From: Harmonia axyridis
Taxonomy: Eukaryota > Arthropoda > Insecta > Coleoptera > Coccinellidae
Assembly (NCBI RefSeq): GCF_914767665.1
Contig: NC_059504.1
Span: forward strand, 4,900,501-4,964,500
Length of the DNA stretch: 64,000 nt
Reading direction: 5' to 3'
This document shows, piece by piece, positions 31,569 through 44,360 of this stretch. Below the pieces are notes generated by a model, which saw only the letters and a list, made by a program, of their open reading frames with translations, ran no database searches and had not been told where the DNA came from. Made by a program: the position numbers and the translations under genes. Each line of letters starts with the position of its first letter. The stretch's first letter is position 1.

Positions 31569-34500
31569 TATAATCTTGTGAGATCTCATTTCTATACCTA
31601 TTCGTTTAGCCATTATAACTTGCAAAGTCAGGTAAGAACACCAAGATTATTAATTATAGACCGTGAGTATTTTCCAAATAAATGTCACTACAATGTTGTG
31701 ACTCATTGATTTCAAGATGCTCAAGACCAATCCTGAGGTCATGGAAGATATTTACTGTTTATTTCAAATGATCCTATGCAACTTTTTGTATAAAAAATAT
31801 GGCAGTTGTCTGAGTTATCATTCCATAATTCTTTTAAATGTCATCCTTGAACTATCTTCACTCATGTATATCTTTTATAGCACCCACAATAAAAGAAATG
31901 ATTCAGTAAGATGTTTCTCTCGGTTTATTATTATCTAGGATACAAAGAAATAATTTCGCTGTTTCCCTCAATAATAAAAGCATAATAAAAATATCCATTT
32001 CTTTCTACTTCTCTCATTTTTGCCGAAAATTTTCTGTCACCTTCCACTCCAATAAAACAGGCTCCCTCTATCATAACATTCAAGAAAATATAGCTAATAA
32101 AGCGTTGAATGATGGTCCACATAGACAAGCTGAACTTTCTTCGATATTAATTTTTTACGAGCTGCCCAGCTGTATCTACGCCATTGTTGATTTCCACGAA
32201 CCTCCTGATCCGTGAATGTGGAAACGTAAAAGGCCTGTGATAAGATACATCTGGCATTTTTATCGTGATCCAAGAGAAACATAAATGTCAGCTTATTTTC
32301 AGTGTAATTTGATGGGCGATAGTTTGGAAAATTGGGATGAATGGAACTAGAAAACGCTGAGGCTGAAGTAACTGTTGTTACGGAAATATAAAATTTTTTT
32401 TTGGAATTCAACTGGAATTTTCTATCTGATTCTGTTGATTCTATTGATTTTCCATAAAGCTATTCCTCATTTGAATGCAAAGTTGATCAAATTCGAAGTT
32501 TTAAAGGAAGATGATAGTTCCGTTTAATTAGTATGAACTGAAATATGTAAATAATTTTTACTTGTTTCTTGCTTTGATTCTAATATGTTATATTCGGTTC
32601 AAGATGAGTTAGTTGATTTTCTTATCGAAATGTATTGCATGTTGTTAATAAAACTAAAAGTACCTAAATGTAATACAGATCCGACCCAAAGAAATTTGGA
32701 TAAGGGTCAAAATCACCTGAAAATCAACTTTGAATGACATTGTATGATATATCGTTGAATTCAGCGTTAAAAGTTATTTCGAAAAGTGTCATAAAATATG
32801 CAGGTCCGTATTGCAAATAATGAGGTTGAGGGTGGCCCAGGGAGTACGAAACGTTGGATACGAAATCTGATTACGTCAAATTGAGGATAATTGAGAATAA
32901 AAAATTCCTGAAACATTTTTTGATAATATTTGAAATAAAGTGGGAAAAAAAGAAGAATCAAAATGACAGAATTTACTTTTCCTATGATATCTCAATAACC
33001 GGCCCTGATAATCTCGATTTGTTTGAACTGCTTGACAATGCTCCTATGAATGCAACTTTTTCTCAATTTGACCGACCTTCTAACTCTAATGGTTTTAAAG
33101 TTACCAATACAATCCCATTGAAAAAGTTGCCACCCTGTATATCAATTCTGAAAGTAAATGGAGGAATAGATTTGATTGCGAAATATTCATCTTTTTTTAC
33201 ATAAGCCATAGAATTGTGCCGAACATCATAGTCGAAATCATTAAAAGTATCAGTCACACAACGAACTAAAACTACGTAAAAATGCATTTCAATAATACCC
33301 TTATGGACCACACTGGTCTATGCGAATTATTAGGAAGTAATTAAGAAGTGATAGATGCAGCCAATGAGTGTAAACAAAAACGCTCTCAAATTGGAAAGGG
33401 GAATATGAGGGGAAATATTCAGCCAATAAGATCAATCTAATCGGGACATTCTCGTTTCCAAGACGATTTGCTAAATACCGGGGTTTATTTGAGAGTATTG
33501 ATAGCAATATTTTCATAAATTCCTAAGGAATTTCTGAAAACTTGGACAACCCTTGTATGATTTAAATATTCAGGCTTCCTTCAAGTGACTTTGGATATAC
33601 TATACCTACATTAATTTATTATGAAATGATATTTCCCAAACAATAACACTACATTTCTGAATCTCCTGGATTTCCATTGTTGCAATAACATAGTTATGTC
33701 ATGGGAATCCTTCAATATATCTGATAATGAAGGCGGTTGTACACGTTATCAGACTGATCAGGAGCTTCAAATACATACCGTTAATTTCTCTGAGAACAAT
33801 GCTCAGAACTAACGTGTCACCTTTACGATATGGCAAGCAACTAATTGACATTCAAGACAAATACTAATTAGCATATTACGATCGTTGGTGCGGCTATTTG
33901 TTGACTTAAATCTAAATCGGGATTCATTGTAAGAAGAACTCGTGTATTGTATTTTATGTCTATGAGTTTACAGTTCCCTTTTGATGTTAAAAATATACGG
34001 TTGTTTCGATGAAATTGTCGATGTGTTGCTTTTTATGTTTTGTGCCTGTTTATATCATATATCATTTGAGAATTGAGAATTTGATGAATTTGTTGGATTC
34101 CTGGGATTTGTTGTTGCCATTAAATTTTTTATAAGGTAGGCAATATTCCAAATTATTATTTTTTATTGTTGAGAGGAATATCTTTTTCATTTGCGAATGG
34201 TTGAAACGACTGTCTTTAATGATAAAATTGCTGGATAATTCGACAATAGAAATCTTTCATCCAGATCATTAATTCAATTGTTATATTTCGATTATCGATG
34301 ATATCAAAACAGATCATTCCACCAAATTTTTTTTTTCAATTTTTATAGCAATTTCCGAGCATAACCGAGCAGCTTTCATTTCATCTTACGTTAATATAAT
34401 CCGACGCAAAAACTAAGATGATCCACAAGAGATTAAAGTCCTTCCTCTTCATTTTTCCCAGCGATTTATCATTCAAAAGAGCCTAAAGGAATAGGGGCAG

Positions 34501-35078
34501 TGCTCAAACCATGATGCTTTTTACTTCAACAGCCAAATAGCTGCATATTCATGAGGAATAATAGATTACACGTCTTCTCTTTGATATAGAAATTAGGCTG
34601 GTTCCTGCTCATCTCAACAATATGCTAATGAATATTGATTTCAGGAGTATAGAACAAGTTAAGATTTCTTGGTCAATTTCTTGTTGGTAGGAATCACTGC
34701 TTGTGAGGTCTTCTATCCTCGTGTGGACTAGTTAATACTTTTTACTTTGCTTCAAGCTTTAAATTTTGACGCTTCTTGTACTTAATCGGTCTCTGTGTGA
34801 GTTCCCTAATATTTTTGCAGTATTTTGCAACCATTTTCAACATTCTTTGTATTCTGGAAGTATCTAGGTATTAGTTAACTTTGTAGATACTTCCTGATTC
34901 TGATGTGTTTAGTTCTCCAAATTTAAAAATTTTTTAGGTCAGCTACTAGAAAAGTAATATTCAGAGTAAACCAAATGGCAAAGAAGCTAAGGTCTTTGTA
35001 CCCCAAAAAAACAAAAATTCATCATACAAGGTCCAAATTCCTTAGCTAATGGCTTTACCCCAGAACAGATTATGAAAA
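31569..35078. other. Long AT-rich stretch, no supported gene
   Basis: Open frames at 32094-32411 (minus, 105 codons; AFYVSTFTDQEVRGNQQWRR) and 32854-33204 (plus, 116 codons) are the longest. Neither shows a known domain. A CAGGGTGG-type transposon terminus (ttgccaccctgtatatc, about 33128-33144) suggests that at least part is mobile-element derived. Otherwise nothing recognisable. Confidence 0.35.
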
Positions 35079-36090
35079 GTAAATATGCTAACTGACAAAG
35101 AATCTACAACACCCAGAAGGAGCTGTTTAAATTTTAATTTTTTTTTGGAAAAACATAGATAGTATATCAAGGAGTAAAGATTGAATTTGGAGAAAAAAAT
35201 CGTGAAGGTTTTTTCATCTAAACAATTTTTGTTACTTGAATATTGTAGTCATTTTTGCAATTTTTTTAAATATTACAAGAAATCAGCTGTTTGAGGAGAT
35301 CCAAAATCGATGTCTTGTGGTTGTTAAAATGCCTAGAGCACGTGTACGCGGAATTTATCGCCAGCTAAGTGAATTTGAAAGAGGTCGAATTATTGGTCTA
35401 CGGGAGGGTGGGTTGTCATTTCGTGAAATCGCTGACCGTAAGAACAGAAATCCAACTACTGTTATGAGATGTTGTCAAGCGTAGTTTGATAATGCCCAAA
35501 ATTGAAGAAGACTAGGCACCGGATGTCAAAGGTGCACAAATGAAGTTCAAGATCGACGTCTTAGACTTATGGCCATTAGAGACCGATTTGTGACAACTCG
35601 ATCTTTGGCTGATGAGTGGTAAGGAGAACAAGGCCATCCTGTAAATGTCCGAACGGTTCACCGCCGGATAAGCTCTTTTGGATTCCAGCATTATCGACCC
35701 CATCTTGTGTTACCTTCAACGGTTGAGCATCGCCGGCAACGATTATAGTGGTGTAGAGAAGGTCAACATTGGAATGTGGAATGGCATCAGGTCTTCTTTT
35801 CTGATGAATCTTGATTCTCCTTGGATGCACATGAGGGCCGAAGAAGGGTTAGATGACGTCGGGGAGAAAAACGAGAACCTCAGTTTGATGTTGAGCATCA
35901 TGTACACCGGATAGAAGGCGTTATGGTATGGGGTGCTATTGCACATGCACGTAGGTCACATTAAGTCTTTATTCGAAGTAACATGACAGCGCTGCGTTAC
36001 CTTCAAGAAATAGTGGAGCCATTTCTTCTCCCTTACCTTATATATACTATAGATCTATGTTTCACCAAAATAAATTTAAAATTTAAATAC
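35079..36090 (+). mobile_element. Tc1-like element, 3'-truncated copy 1
   Basis: The left terminus atatgctaactgacaaagaa resembles that of the 50.4-kb copy and is followed by tctacaacacccagaa. Transposase starts at 35330 (MPRARVRGIYRQLSEFERGR) with a stop in CCQA-TAG and several frameshifts. After the cagcgctgcgttacc block the sequence jumps to tail sequence (ctatgtttcacc). The second and third catalytic residues are deleted and the right terminal repeat is absent. It retains the tryptophan codons lost in copy 2. Confidence 0.85.
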
Positions 36091-36882
36091 CTAAGAAAAT
36101 CACGCAATCATCATGGACATTTTGCATAAAGCTTCAAAACTAAAAGCAAAATAATTCACATAGAAATCGTAGTTTTTGGAATTTCAAAGGCTTGATTTTT
36201 TCTTTTTAATTTTTTACTAAGATCTTAGTTCACTCGAAAAAAAAAAACCAAAACGTTAAATACGTTCATTTAACTTCTCTGATGTTTTTATGAAGATGTC
36301 CGCACCATACAAGGAACAATTCAATTCGTTCCAAATAGTCGCTTTTTATCTCTACTTATTTCTACACTACGGATGTTTATCTACTGTCAAAGTGGCATAG
36401 CAAAACAGATTTATAGCAACCTGTCCTGTTTTTCCCCATTCACTTTAATATATCAGAGCCGGGGAGTAATATTTATGAACCGGATAGTAAAAATTTATGG
36501 CTATATAAAACAGCATCAATTCCAACCCTGAAAGTGTTTCCACATCTTCATCATTTCTGTCGGAAACGCAGTCGTAATATCTTTTTATTTCCACCTGATT
36601 CATTCCATGATTCTGAAGAATATCCGATGAGAATAATACTTCATTCTATAATAGAATATTAAAGTTTGTCTGGGGATATGTATATACATATTATGTTGCT
36701 AGATGGAGGTAAAAAATAAAATAATTTTCGGTTATCAACTAACTGCTATGGTTATTTCTATTTATTTTTAGTTTTTATTGCAATGAGAGATGAGGCAGAG
36801 CCTATCAACTGAAAAATAAACGAATTAACTATCTAAATTTAAAATGACACCTGAAAATCCAAAGCGAACCCTAGAGTACATA
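36091..36882. other. AT-rich, no gene seen
   Basis: No open frame, RNA gene or repeat end is recognised. Confidence 0.4.
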
Positions 36883-37815
36883 CGGGTGTTTTTTTCGAGG
36901 TATATAACTTTAAGTTGGCATTACTGTTCAAGATGGCGACCGATTCAACAGCTGTCAAGTGATTTATTCTCAGTTCGGTTTGGCAATTCATCATGAGACT
37001 CACGCCTGAACAACGCTTAAAAATAGTGCAATTTTATTTCGAAAATAATGGTTCTGTGCGGAATACGTATCGCGCACTACGTCCAATTCATTTTGTTTAG
37101 CGATGAAGCGCACTTCTAGGTGAATGGCTACGTCAACAAACAAAACTGCCGCATTTGGAGTGAAGCTAATCCTCAAGTGTATGTCGAAACACCGTTACAT
37201 CCAGAAAAACCGACTGTTTGGTGTTCTTCATGGACTGGTGGAATTATTGGTCCGTACTTCTTCAAAAACGATGATGGCCAGAACGTTACAGTCAATGGTG
37301 ATCGGTATAGAACCATGAATACTAACCTTTTCATTCCTGAATTGAACAAGCATGATGTTTAGGAGCTGTGATTTCAACAAGACGGCGCAACATGTCACAC
37401 AGCTCGTGCCACAATCGATTTATTGAAAGACACGTTTGGTGACCGCCTAATTTCACGTTTTGGACCTGTGAATTGGCCTCCAAGATCTTGTGATTTAACA
37501 CCGCTAGACTACTTTCTGTGGGGCTATGTAAAGTGATTGATCTATGCGGATAAGCCACAAACCCTTGACCATTTGGCAGACAACATTCGCCGTGTTCTTG
37601 CCGATATACGGCCACAAATGTTGGAAAAAATAATCGAAAATTGGATGTCCAGGTTGGACTACATCCGAGCCAGCCGTGGCGGTCATATGCCAGAAATCAT
37701 ATTTAAAATGTAATGCCACAAGATTATCTTGCGGATAAATAAAATTCATGTTAATCGAATAATCCATCGTTGTTTTATTGCAATTTAAAGTTCTATAGCT
37801 CTAAAAAAAACCCTT
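36883..37815 (+). mobile_element. rosa-like DD41D mariner, deletion derivative R4
   Basis: The 5' leader, MRLTPEQRLKIVQF region, deletion junction and catalytic pieces are all present (for example frame 37120-37362: NGYVNKQNCRIWSEANPQVY). PLDYFLW retains the third aspartate. A stop (GATGTTTAG near 37361) and frameshifts kill it. The 3' end reads ctctaaaaaaaaccctt. Confidence 0.9.
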
Positions 37816-37949
37816 TGTTTGTCAAAACCATTTTTGGAACTATTAACTGAGAGGGGATTCACAAAAACGACTAGTAGACTATTCTTAACTTCGACAACTC
37901 TATCAAGGAGAAGACACTGACGATGGGAAGTTTTAAAATTTTCTTTCAA

Positions 37950-38280
37950 CGTCCTAAGAGGTTGTTGGTGTTATTTTTGAACATTCTCCCTCTGGATCTA
38001 TAGAAGTGTGCACAAATTGAATTGGTGAATTCAACGGTGACCGAAAGATCATATAGAGTATGAAGAGCACTGGACTCAGAACAGACCCCTGTGGGAGCCC
38101 ACCCATCACCTTTTTTTTCTCTGGGAAATATGTACTTGCAATTTTGACGCAGAAGAAACGATCAGAAAGTGAAGATCTGTTCCAGTTACTCACGAATACC
38201 AGAGTGCACCAACTTTTTGAGTAATAGTTAAGTTGGATCTTATGCCGGAAGTACGAGAGAAATATCAGGTTTTGGGCCAA
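37950..38280 (-). pseudogene. LINE reverse-transcriptase fragment
   Basis: The minus frame reads RFFCVKIASTYFPEKKKVMG then GLPQGSVLSPVLFILYM. The PQGSVLSPxLF block is characteristic of the reverse-transcriptase palm of Jockey/RTE-like non-LTR elements. Roughly 100 codons remain, and no YxDD block or endonuclease is seen. Confidence 0.75.
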
Positions 38281-39664
38281 TAATTCAAAAAATTGGCCAA
38301 GGTAAAATGACCTGACTAATTAGAAGATCAAACCTCGATCTAGTTTAATAAAAAAAACATACTGAATCTGAAATTAACTCCAATAAACATACTTCTCTGG
38401 GTCAATTGAAACAAATCATTGAAGTGATTCAACCACTTGTGTTTTATATCTCAATCACATTACATCAATTGTCCATCATTTCGTAAAATGAAATAACGAA
38501 ATATTATTGATGAAAACTGTAAAACAATTCACTTCTCATCATGAAAAAATATTTTCCCTGGATTTTCTTACTCGATGTGTTTGAACTCAGTTGTGTTTGT
38601 GTTTTCAACAAGGGACCTGCACTGAATTGGGAATCCTCATCAGCATAATGTACATGAAGAATGGGGCTAAGTTTTCACAGAATGTATGCAGCAACTACTG
38701 CATTTTATTCGTGAGAAGTTTCATAATCTCTTTGTAAGGCGTACGTACTCGAGATCATTAAAAGCTACATTTTCAGAAATGATCCACTGAAGAGGATCTT
38801 GTGATTTCTAGAGGATATAATTCGTCGGAGATTTTTTTACTTGAGGCATATGTTTCAACGTCGATCCTTATAGTGAGCAATTCTGTTTTAGTCTCCAAGT
38901 GTCGAGAAATAATTGAGTTCCATCTTTTTGGTAGAATGTTTTTCGTATACGTGGTTCTTTCCATATCTGTTTTCTTCTGAAAAATTTGCTCTTTTAAACT
39001 CTGTTCTAAAATGCTAAACGGTTGTCCAGAGAGGATAAGATTTCGAATATTTTTGTTATAATTTCGGTAATGGGCGATATTCATTCAAGTTCCGAAGTTA
39101 TAACTTTTTGATTTTTTTATATAATTACACAAAAAACCAACACGAAATTCCAAAATCAGTTACAAAGTAGTGAAAACCTTTTTTCATTAAATTTACACCT
39201 CTCAGAATCTCAATGTGACTATCTGTCACTAAAACTAAAACACTCGTCATCGCTAAAGAATAAAAATCTTCAGAATTATTGCAGGCTACTCTTTGAGAGA
39301 TATGAATCGAAGCAGCACCAAATGTTTCGCTACACACTAGCTTCTTATGATGAAATTATTGTTATCTAAATGAAGAAGAGTAGAAACAGAATAACTATCA
39401 TTTAATTTATGTAAGTAAAGACCGAGTTAATCCAATTTTGTAGGTGTTGAGTGCTTGAAATGGATGGAAAATAAATATCAATAAAAAAAGCGTTGTTTAT
39501 ACCGAAAGAAAAAATAAGTAACGAAAAAGGAATATTCCTTTTTATTTTCAATAAGGTGCTGAATCTATGCAAAATGTCCGAATTTCTCTATACAGGAACG
39601 TATTTTTTTTGTGCAAAACGATATGGAGGAGATTATTTGAAAAACAAATAATAAGGATATTGGA
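38281..39664. other. No supported gene
   Basis: A 103-codon minus-strand frame at 38773-39084 (GQPFSILEQSLKEQIFQKKT) is the longest open reading. It has no recognised domain and no splice context that I trust. Confidence 0.3.
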
Positions 39665-39680
39665 CCTAACCTAACCTAAC
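39665..39680 (-). repeat. Short insect-telomere-type repeat (TTAGG)3
   Basis: cctaacctaacctaac reads as TTAGG repeats on the minus strand. Three units are too few to be a telomere. It may be chance or an interstitial trace. Confidence 0.4.
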
Positions 39681-39916
39681 ACTTTTTAACAGTACTGATG
39701 AAGGCCGTCTACGGTTAGCACTTCACCTTTATCCTTTTTATTTGTTTTCGTATGTTTTTTCTTTCAATTTTTGAGTTTTTTTTAATTGTTTGAATCATAT
39801 CTGGAAGTTATCCTTCAAAGTGAATATATGAAAGATTTCACAACTTATTATGTTATTCAGGTCATTATTACCTAAAACGTATCTCTAGTTACTTGCAACG
39901 CTTTTTCAATTTCAGA

Positions 39917-40253
39917 TCACGACTTACTTAAAAACCCATCCTCCTCGTAAGACTGACAAATGAAATTAATCGTATATATTCCTAAGATGAATTGGGTCAG
40001 TAAAACCCCAGACAACAAATTGCTGTGTAACTGTAATCTCATCAATACAGTCTGCGACATTTTCTTATCTGGAAACTCATTATCTGTAACTGGAGATGGG
40101 GAATCCTCCCAAGAAACGTCAGGTATGTCACTCAAGAATGGGACTAAATAATTCTCCTGTCCCTTTACGACTCGAATGAGTTCGAAACAATCTGCATAAT
40201 TTAGCTCCCCTATCCGCCGGCGGTTTATATCTGCAGCCCTATTGATCTCTGCT
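39917..40253 (-). CDS. Candidate coding exon, unidentified
   Basis: The minus strand is open for 120 codons (39917-40279). A good acceptor, tttatttgcag, would start the exon at 40253. The translation includes AADINRRRIGELNYADCFEL, IRVVKGQENYLVPFLSDIPD and VSWEDSPSPVTDNEFPDKK, then a hydrophobic run and a stop. The first 60 residues look genuinely coding; the hydrophobic tail after MSQTVLM could be intron read-through. I do not recognise the family. The opposite strand has a competing 61-codon frame at 40242-40427. Confidence 0.4.
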
Positions 40254-40389
40254 CTGCAAATAAAGCCGTATCGATGTTCTCAGGATGATATCCTGTGTTA
40301 TTTAAAAGAAGAATTTCAAATAAGCACAGAGAAATGTGACAAATGGAGAAATGTGGAAAAACAAGTGGACGACCTTGCAAATAGTTTTG

Positions 40390-41533
40390 TGTGTGCTCAT
40401 AAAGTAACGCGTAACATTCTAATTTAGTTAAATTAACAATATTATCAAAAATACTTATCGTCTAGCGGCAATTGATTTGAATGTAACATCCTATAGTTTG
40501 TTACATTTTCAGATCAATCGATTCCTTCGAAAATATTCCAAGTCCGAGAACTGAAGAATTCGGTGTACAAACTTAGGATTAGCAAAGCCACACCCCTAAG
40601 GGATCCGTAGAAAGGCTTTGCTAACGGTCGAATGGAAAACAGCCTGAATGCCCATAAAACTCGACATTTCAGGGCGAATAATTCAATTGAGTTCAGAACA
40701 GTCTACTAGAAACTACATCTACAACATATGTGCAACACTAGCACCAACAACGAGAAGAGAAAAGATTTTCAAATCTGTTCCCGAGACCGGCGAAAAGTAC
40801 CTGCAACGACTCAAGTGGCCAGCGACTCTAAAAACGAGTAGACATATTATTATCTTCTTCAAACTCTTTTAGTGGGTTGAAATAAATTGAATAAGTGTTT
40901 TTATCTCGTTCTTTTGTTTCCCTAAATTGTCCTTGGCCGTGAACTTCTTGATAGTCACTGTATGAGGACCACAATTCACAATATCTCATTCAAATTAATT
41001 TGAAGATTAATTGACAAGAATAGTTTTACCTCCACGATTTCGTGCCAACGAAATGAGCCGTTTCCAAACCTGTTTGGTACTAACAGACAGAATATGAAAG
41101 AAATTATTTCTTATTTTTATACATTTTTATTAATCTAAAAATGTAACAAACTACAGGGTGTTACATTCAAACCAATTGCCGCTAGACAATAAGTATTTTT
41201 GATAATATTGTTAATTTAACTAATAAAGAATGTTACGCGTTACTTCATGAGCACACACAAAACTATTGTATTTTTGTCCACCCTGTACCAATTGGAATCA
41301 ACATTTTTGGAATCAGCTCAGATAGAGTAATCGAAAAATTGAGACAAAATGGGGGTGTTCCATTAAAAAAAAATGACGGTGACGTCATTACTCGAAAGTA
41401 ATCACCCTGTACATTAGATTATCATTTGAAAATACGGTAAATTAAAACAAAAATCGACGTGTTTCAGGATTGTTTCATAAAATGGTCTGTTTAGCTAAAA
41501 ATGAATTTGTTCCATACTTTACGGACACAATGT
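40390..41533 (+). mobile_element. Foldback element FB-2, copy 2, split and rearranged
   Basis: 40390-40505 matches the inner part of the left arm of copy 1 (gcggcaattg..ttgaatgtaac). 41060-41533 contains the centre in reverse orientation followed by a full right arm ending gttccatactttacggacacaatg. Between them is about 550 bp of foreign sequence, including the 80-bp repeat shared with 19405. The outer ~250 bp of the left arm is missing. Confidence 0.8.
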
Positions 41534-42153
41534 ATGTTGTTAGTGGATAAGGATTTGGAGACAGAATTATAATAAGATTCAGATCATATTCCTCTCAGAT
41601 AATAATAATGATTAATGGCCGTAGTTCCATCCACCAATACTCCAAAAATACCTACCTCTGGGTCAGGAAACTGACGAGAACTTCTCTATAATAGACGAAG
41701 CATTGCTGCTCTTGGAAATGTGAAAATGACGGCAATAAACGCATTTGATATTCTCGTCACGTACAAAAAGTTTAATGAAGTATCCTCACAGCTCGTGATA
41801 ATTCCGATTCAGCCCTTTCAAGTCTTGAAGTAGGGTGCCATGAAATCATCCCTCTACTGCATCGTTAGGGAAACCCGCATAAGATTCAACGAAAGCCGAT
41901 GTAGGTGGGTAATTTTGTCTCTTCTTTTTCTTATTAATGATTGTTGAATGGGAAGAATTGTTCATACAGATCATAGAACAATGTTTGTCGTGAGTGGCAC
42001 TTTAATAATATGATTAGGGTAATTCGAAGATAGATTCGATAGATAGATAGGCTCAGGTTTTGCAATTGTTTTAGATTTTAACATGTAAAATTTGTATACG
42101 TTGACTATAAACTACCATTTTTTCCAAATTCTTATTGAGAAAGGAGAATGAAT
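41534..42153. other. No gene seen
   Basis: AT-rich with a short gatagatagata run near 42030. Nothing else is supportable. Confidence 0.4.
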
Positions 42154-42530
42154 TCAATAATTGAAAGTCGTGAACAAATGAAACAAACACTGTAGAAAAA
42201 AAATATAATAAAGAGAGTTGGGAAAAACAATCTCCTTCTGTGTGCGGATGTGATATGGCGCATCTGAGAAAATGAGATAAAGACCAACATTTAACTTAGT
42301 TTTCATGCAACAGTCATGATAAAAATCAACAAACTTAAAACAAGAATTATGAAACCATTTATCCCAACGTAAACAATCAATCCAGTCGTCAATTTTTGTT
42401 GTTTTTGAATATGTTTTGCCACAACCAATACAGGCTCCATCAGCATCATCCATATCATCTGAATAGTCAATCAAATTTGGTACTTCTAGATTTGCATCGG
42501 AGGATGACTCAGTTTTGAAAGATTTCTTGT
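42154..42530 (-). pseudogene. PHD-like zinc-finger fragment, probably transposon-derived
   Basis: The minus frame reads ANLEVPNLIDYSDDMDDADG, then ACIGCGKTYSKTTKIDDWID, then CLRWDKWFHNSCF. The spacing CxxC...WIDC..(C)..WFHxxC fits the C-terminal PHD-type finger found in some pogo/Tigger-like or other insect transposase proteins. One expected cysteine is tryptophan (CLRW), and the frame runs on into AT-rich sequence. Host gene origin is possible, but no catalytic domain is nearby. Confidence 0.5.
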
Positions 42531-42649
42531 TTTATTTTTAGTCATTTTTTGTTTCTTAGAATCTCATTTTATATTACTGTTCCCCTTTCGTTTTTGTGTT
42601 TTTCAGGCCCTCTTTTATTTTTTCTCGTCAATCACTATCTCGGTAGTAG

Positions 42650-43470
42650 CGATTCACTGCTTGACTTGATTTTCAAGCCACTCGACTTGAGCTTGATTTG
42701 ATTTCAAGTCAAGTACTAGAATCATATTAAGCTACTTGATTTTCAGCAGTATTATTGTGTAGTGTCACATCAATAAAAAAATTATGAAATGAGAAGGAAC
42801 CTTGCAAAAAACACATTCATTTATTAAACTTAGTGTATAAAATAACCGAAAATATCAATTTTTTTTTAATATCATAACATAAATTAAATCTTTATGAATC
42901 ATAACAAAATGAAAATGATGAAAAAATGAAGTTTCTTAATATTGAGAAACCTCCAGGCTTTGTTTGATTTCATAATTTTCCAGCCAGAATCTAAGACACA
43001 TGAGGTATCTTATAGATTTGTCGCCTAACCTATTGCGGGTTTTTGTGACTGTAAGAGCAACTCTGGAAAATTGTCTTTCAACAGGTGCTGAAAAAGCTTG
43101 TGCTGATAAAAATCCTTGCCTATTTTCGCCAAGTTTGGAAAGATATTTCTGAAACTACCTAAATCTACCAATAGATTTCATAGAAATGTGAGAAAACTAC
43201 TAATAAAGTCAGAATGGCGAATGCTTCAGTCTCTCGGTGCTCGAGGAATCCCCTTATTTAGTCTAAGCGCGTACGAGATTGCAGAAATATATGCCATGCG
43301 ATGCGTGCATATCAAGTTCGAGTAATATCAAGTAGCTTGATATGAAGTCAAGCAATAAATATCTAAAATCAGGTCAAGCTAAAGTATGAAATTTTTCACG
43401 ATCTTAATTTTCGAGTCAAGTAATTGGTTTGAATGTCAAGCTACTTGGCTTGATCAATCCCTATACTCAG
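42650..43470 (-). mobile_element. hAT-type deletion derivative, copy 3
   Basis: Reverse orientation of the 8.7-kb copy. It holds subterminal caagtagcttga-type repeats at both ends (ctacttggcttgatcaatccc at the right), and the same short C-terminal transposase region (YLSKLGENRQGFLSA-like, then TVTKTRNRLGDKS on the minus strand, about 42960-43140), with frameshifts. The internal left-end-to-C-terminus junction is the same as in copy 1. Confidence 0.75.
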
Positions 43471-43919
43471 TAGTTACAATTTTTACCCAATACTATCTTC
43501 AAGCATAAGTGAACCATCTTTTCTCATCGTATAGAGAGAAACCTTATAAATATAACTCAGTTTGATATTCCTGTTATTTTGGGATTAAACATCAAAAATT
43601 TAATGTTTTTACTTACTTTAAATAGTAGTTTTACTAAAATTACACAAAATAATAATTTTTTGCCGCAATGGATATCCACTTGAATCAGCTTAATTAGTTT
43701 GTTATCGATCGGATCACAAAATGAAAAATATTTGAGGAATCTGTCAAGTTATGATCACAACAAATAAACTCGTGGTTGAAGGATAGAAAAGCGACAAATA
43801 TTTGACAAAAAAAAAATTATCCGAAGCGAGATTCTAAAGAATATTAATAATATTAAAAAAATCTTCCAGTATATATAATTGTTTCTATTCAAATATCGCT
43901 CAAAATCCATGATATTCCA
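43471..43919. other. AT-rich, no gene seen
   Basis: No recognisable exon, RNA gene or repeat terminus. Confidence 0.4.
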
Positions 43920-44360
43920 AACCTCCTGATGGAACCAATCGCATCATCCAGATATGTATATATACGTATTCGCGCCGCGTACCGAAGCCAGTCAAGAAGA
44001 AGAAGAAGAATAAAATTGGAACCCTTCTATTGCCTAGGCATCTTTTTAATAAGTCCAAGGAGGGCACGTAGAACGTTCAGCTTTTTATTCAGCTTTCACC
44101 CTGTTGAATTACAATTCAACGGAACGGAATCCAGCCATCGTGGAAATTGTAGGACGTGGTGGGTTCCGTATATATATGACTGCCTGCCCTAATTCCGCAG
44201 CTGAGTCTGCCGATATTTGGTTAGGTATCTGCAATATTGGCGCAACCTTTTCGCAGTTTGGCCGTAACGAAGGACGAATAATCGATAGGAAATGGCGATA
44301 TCAGTTTTCTAATGGAGTCCCCGCTCTGTGTACTCAGCTAAAAGTTAAATGGGTATAGAG
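43920..44360. other. GC-elevated segment with TATA-like box, unidentified
   Basis: A TATA-like run (gtatatatacgtattcgcg, 43956) is followed by CpG-richer DNA and overlapping plus-strand frames at 43929-44192 and 44104-44358 (IVEIVGRGGFRIYMTACPNS). It could be a promoter and first exon. No domain is recognised. Confidence 0.25.

Noticed and set aside
39665..39680. (TTAGG)n as a chromosome end
   Set aside because: Only three units surrounded by ordinary sequence; not a telomere.
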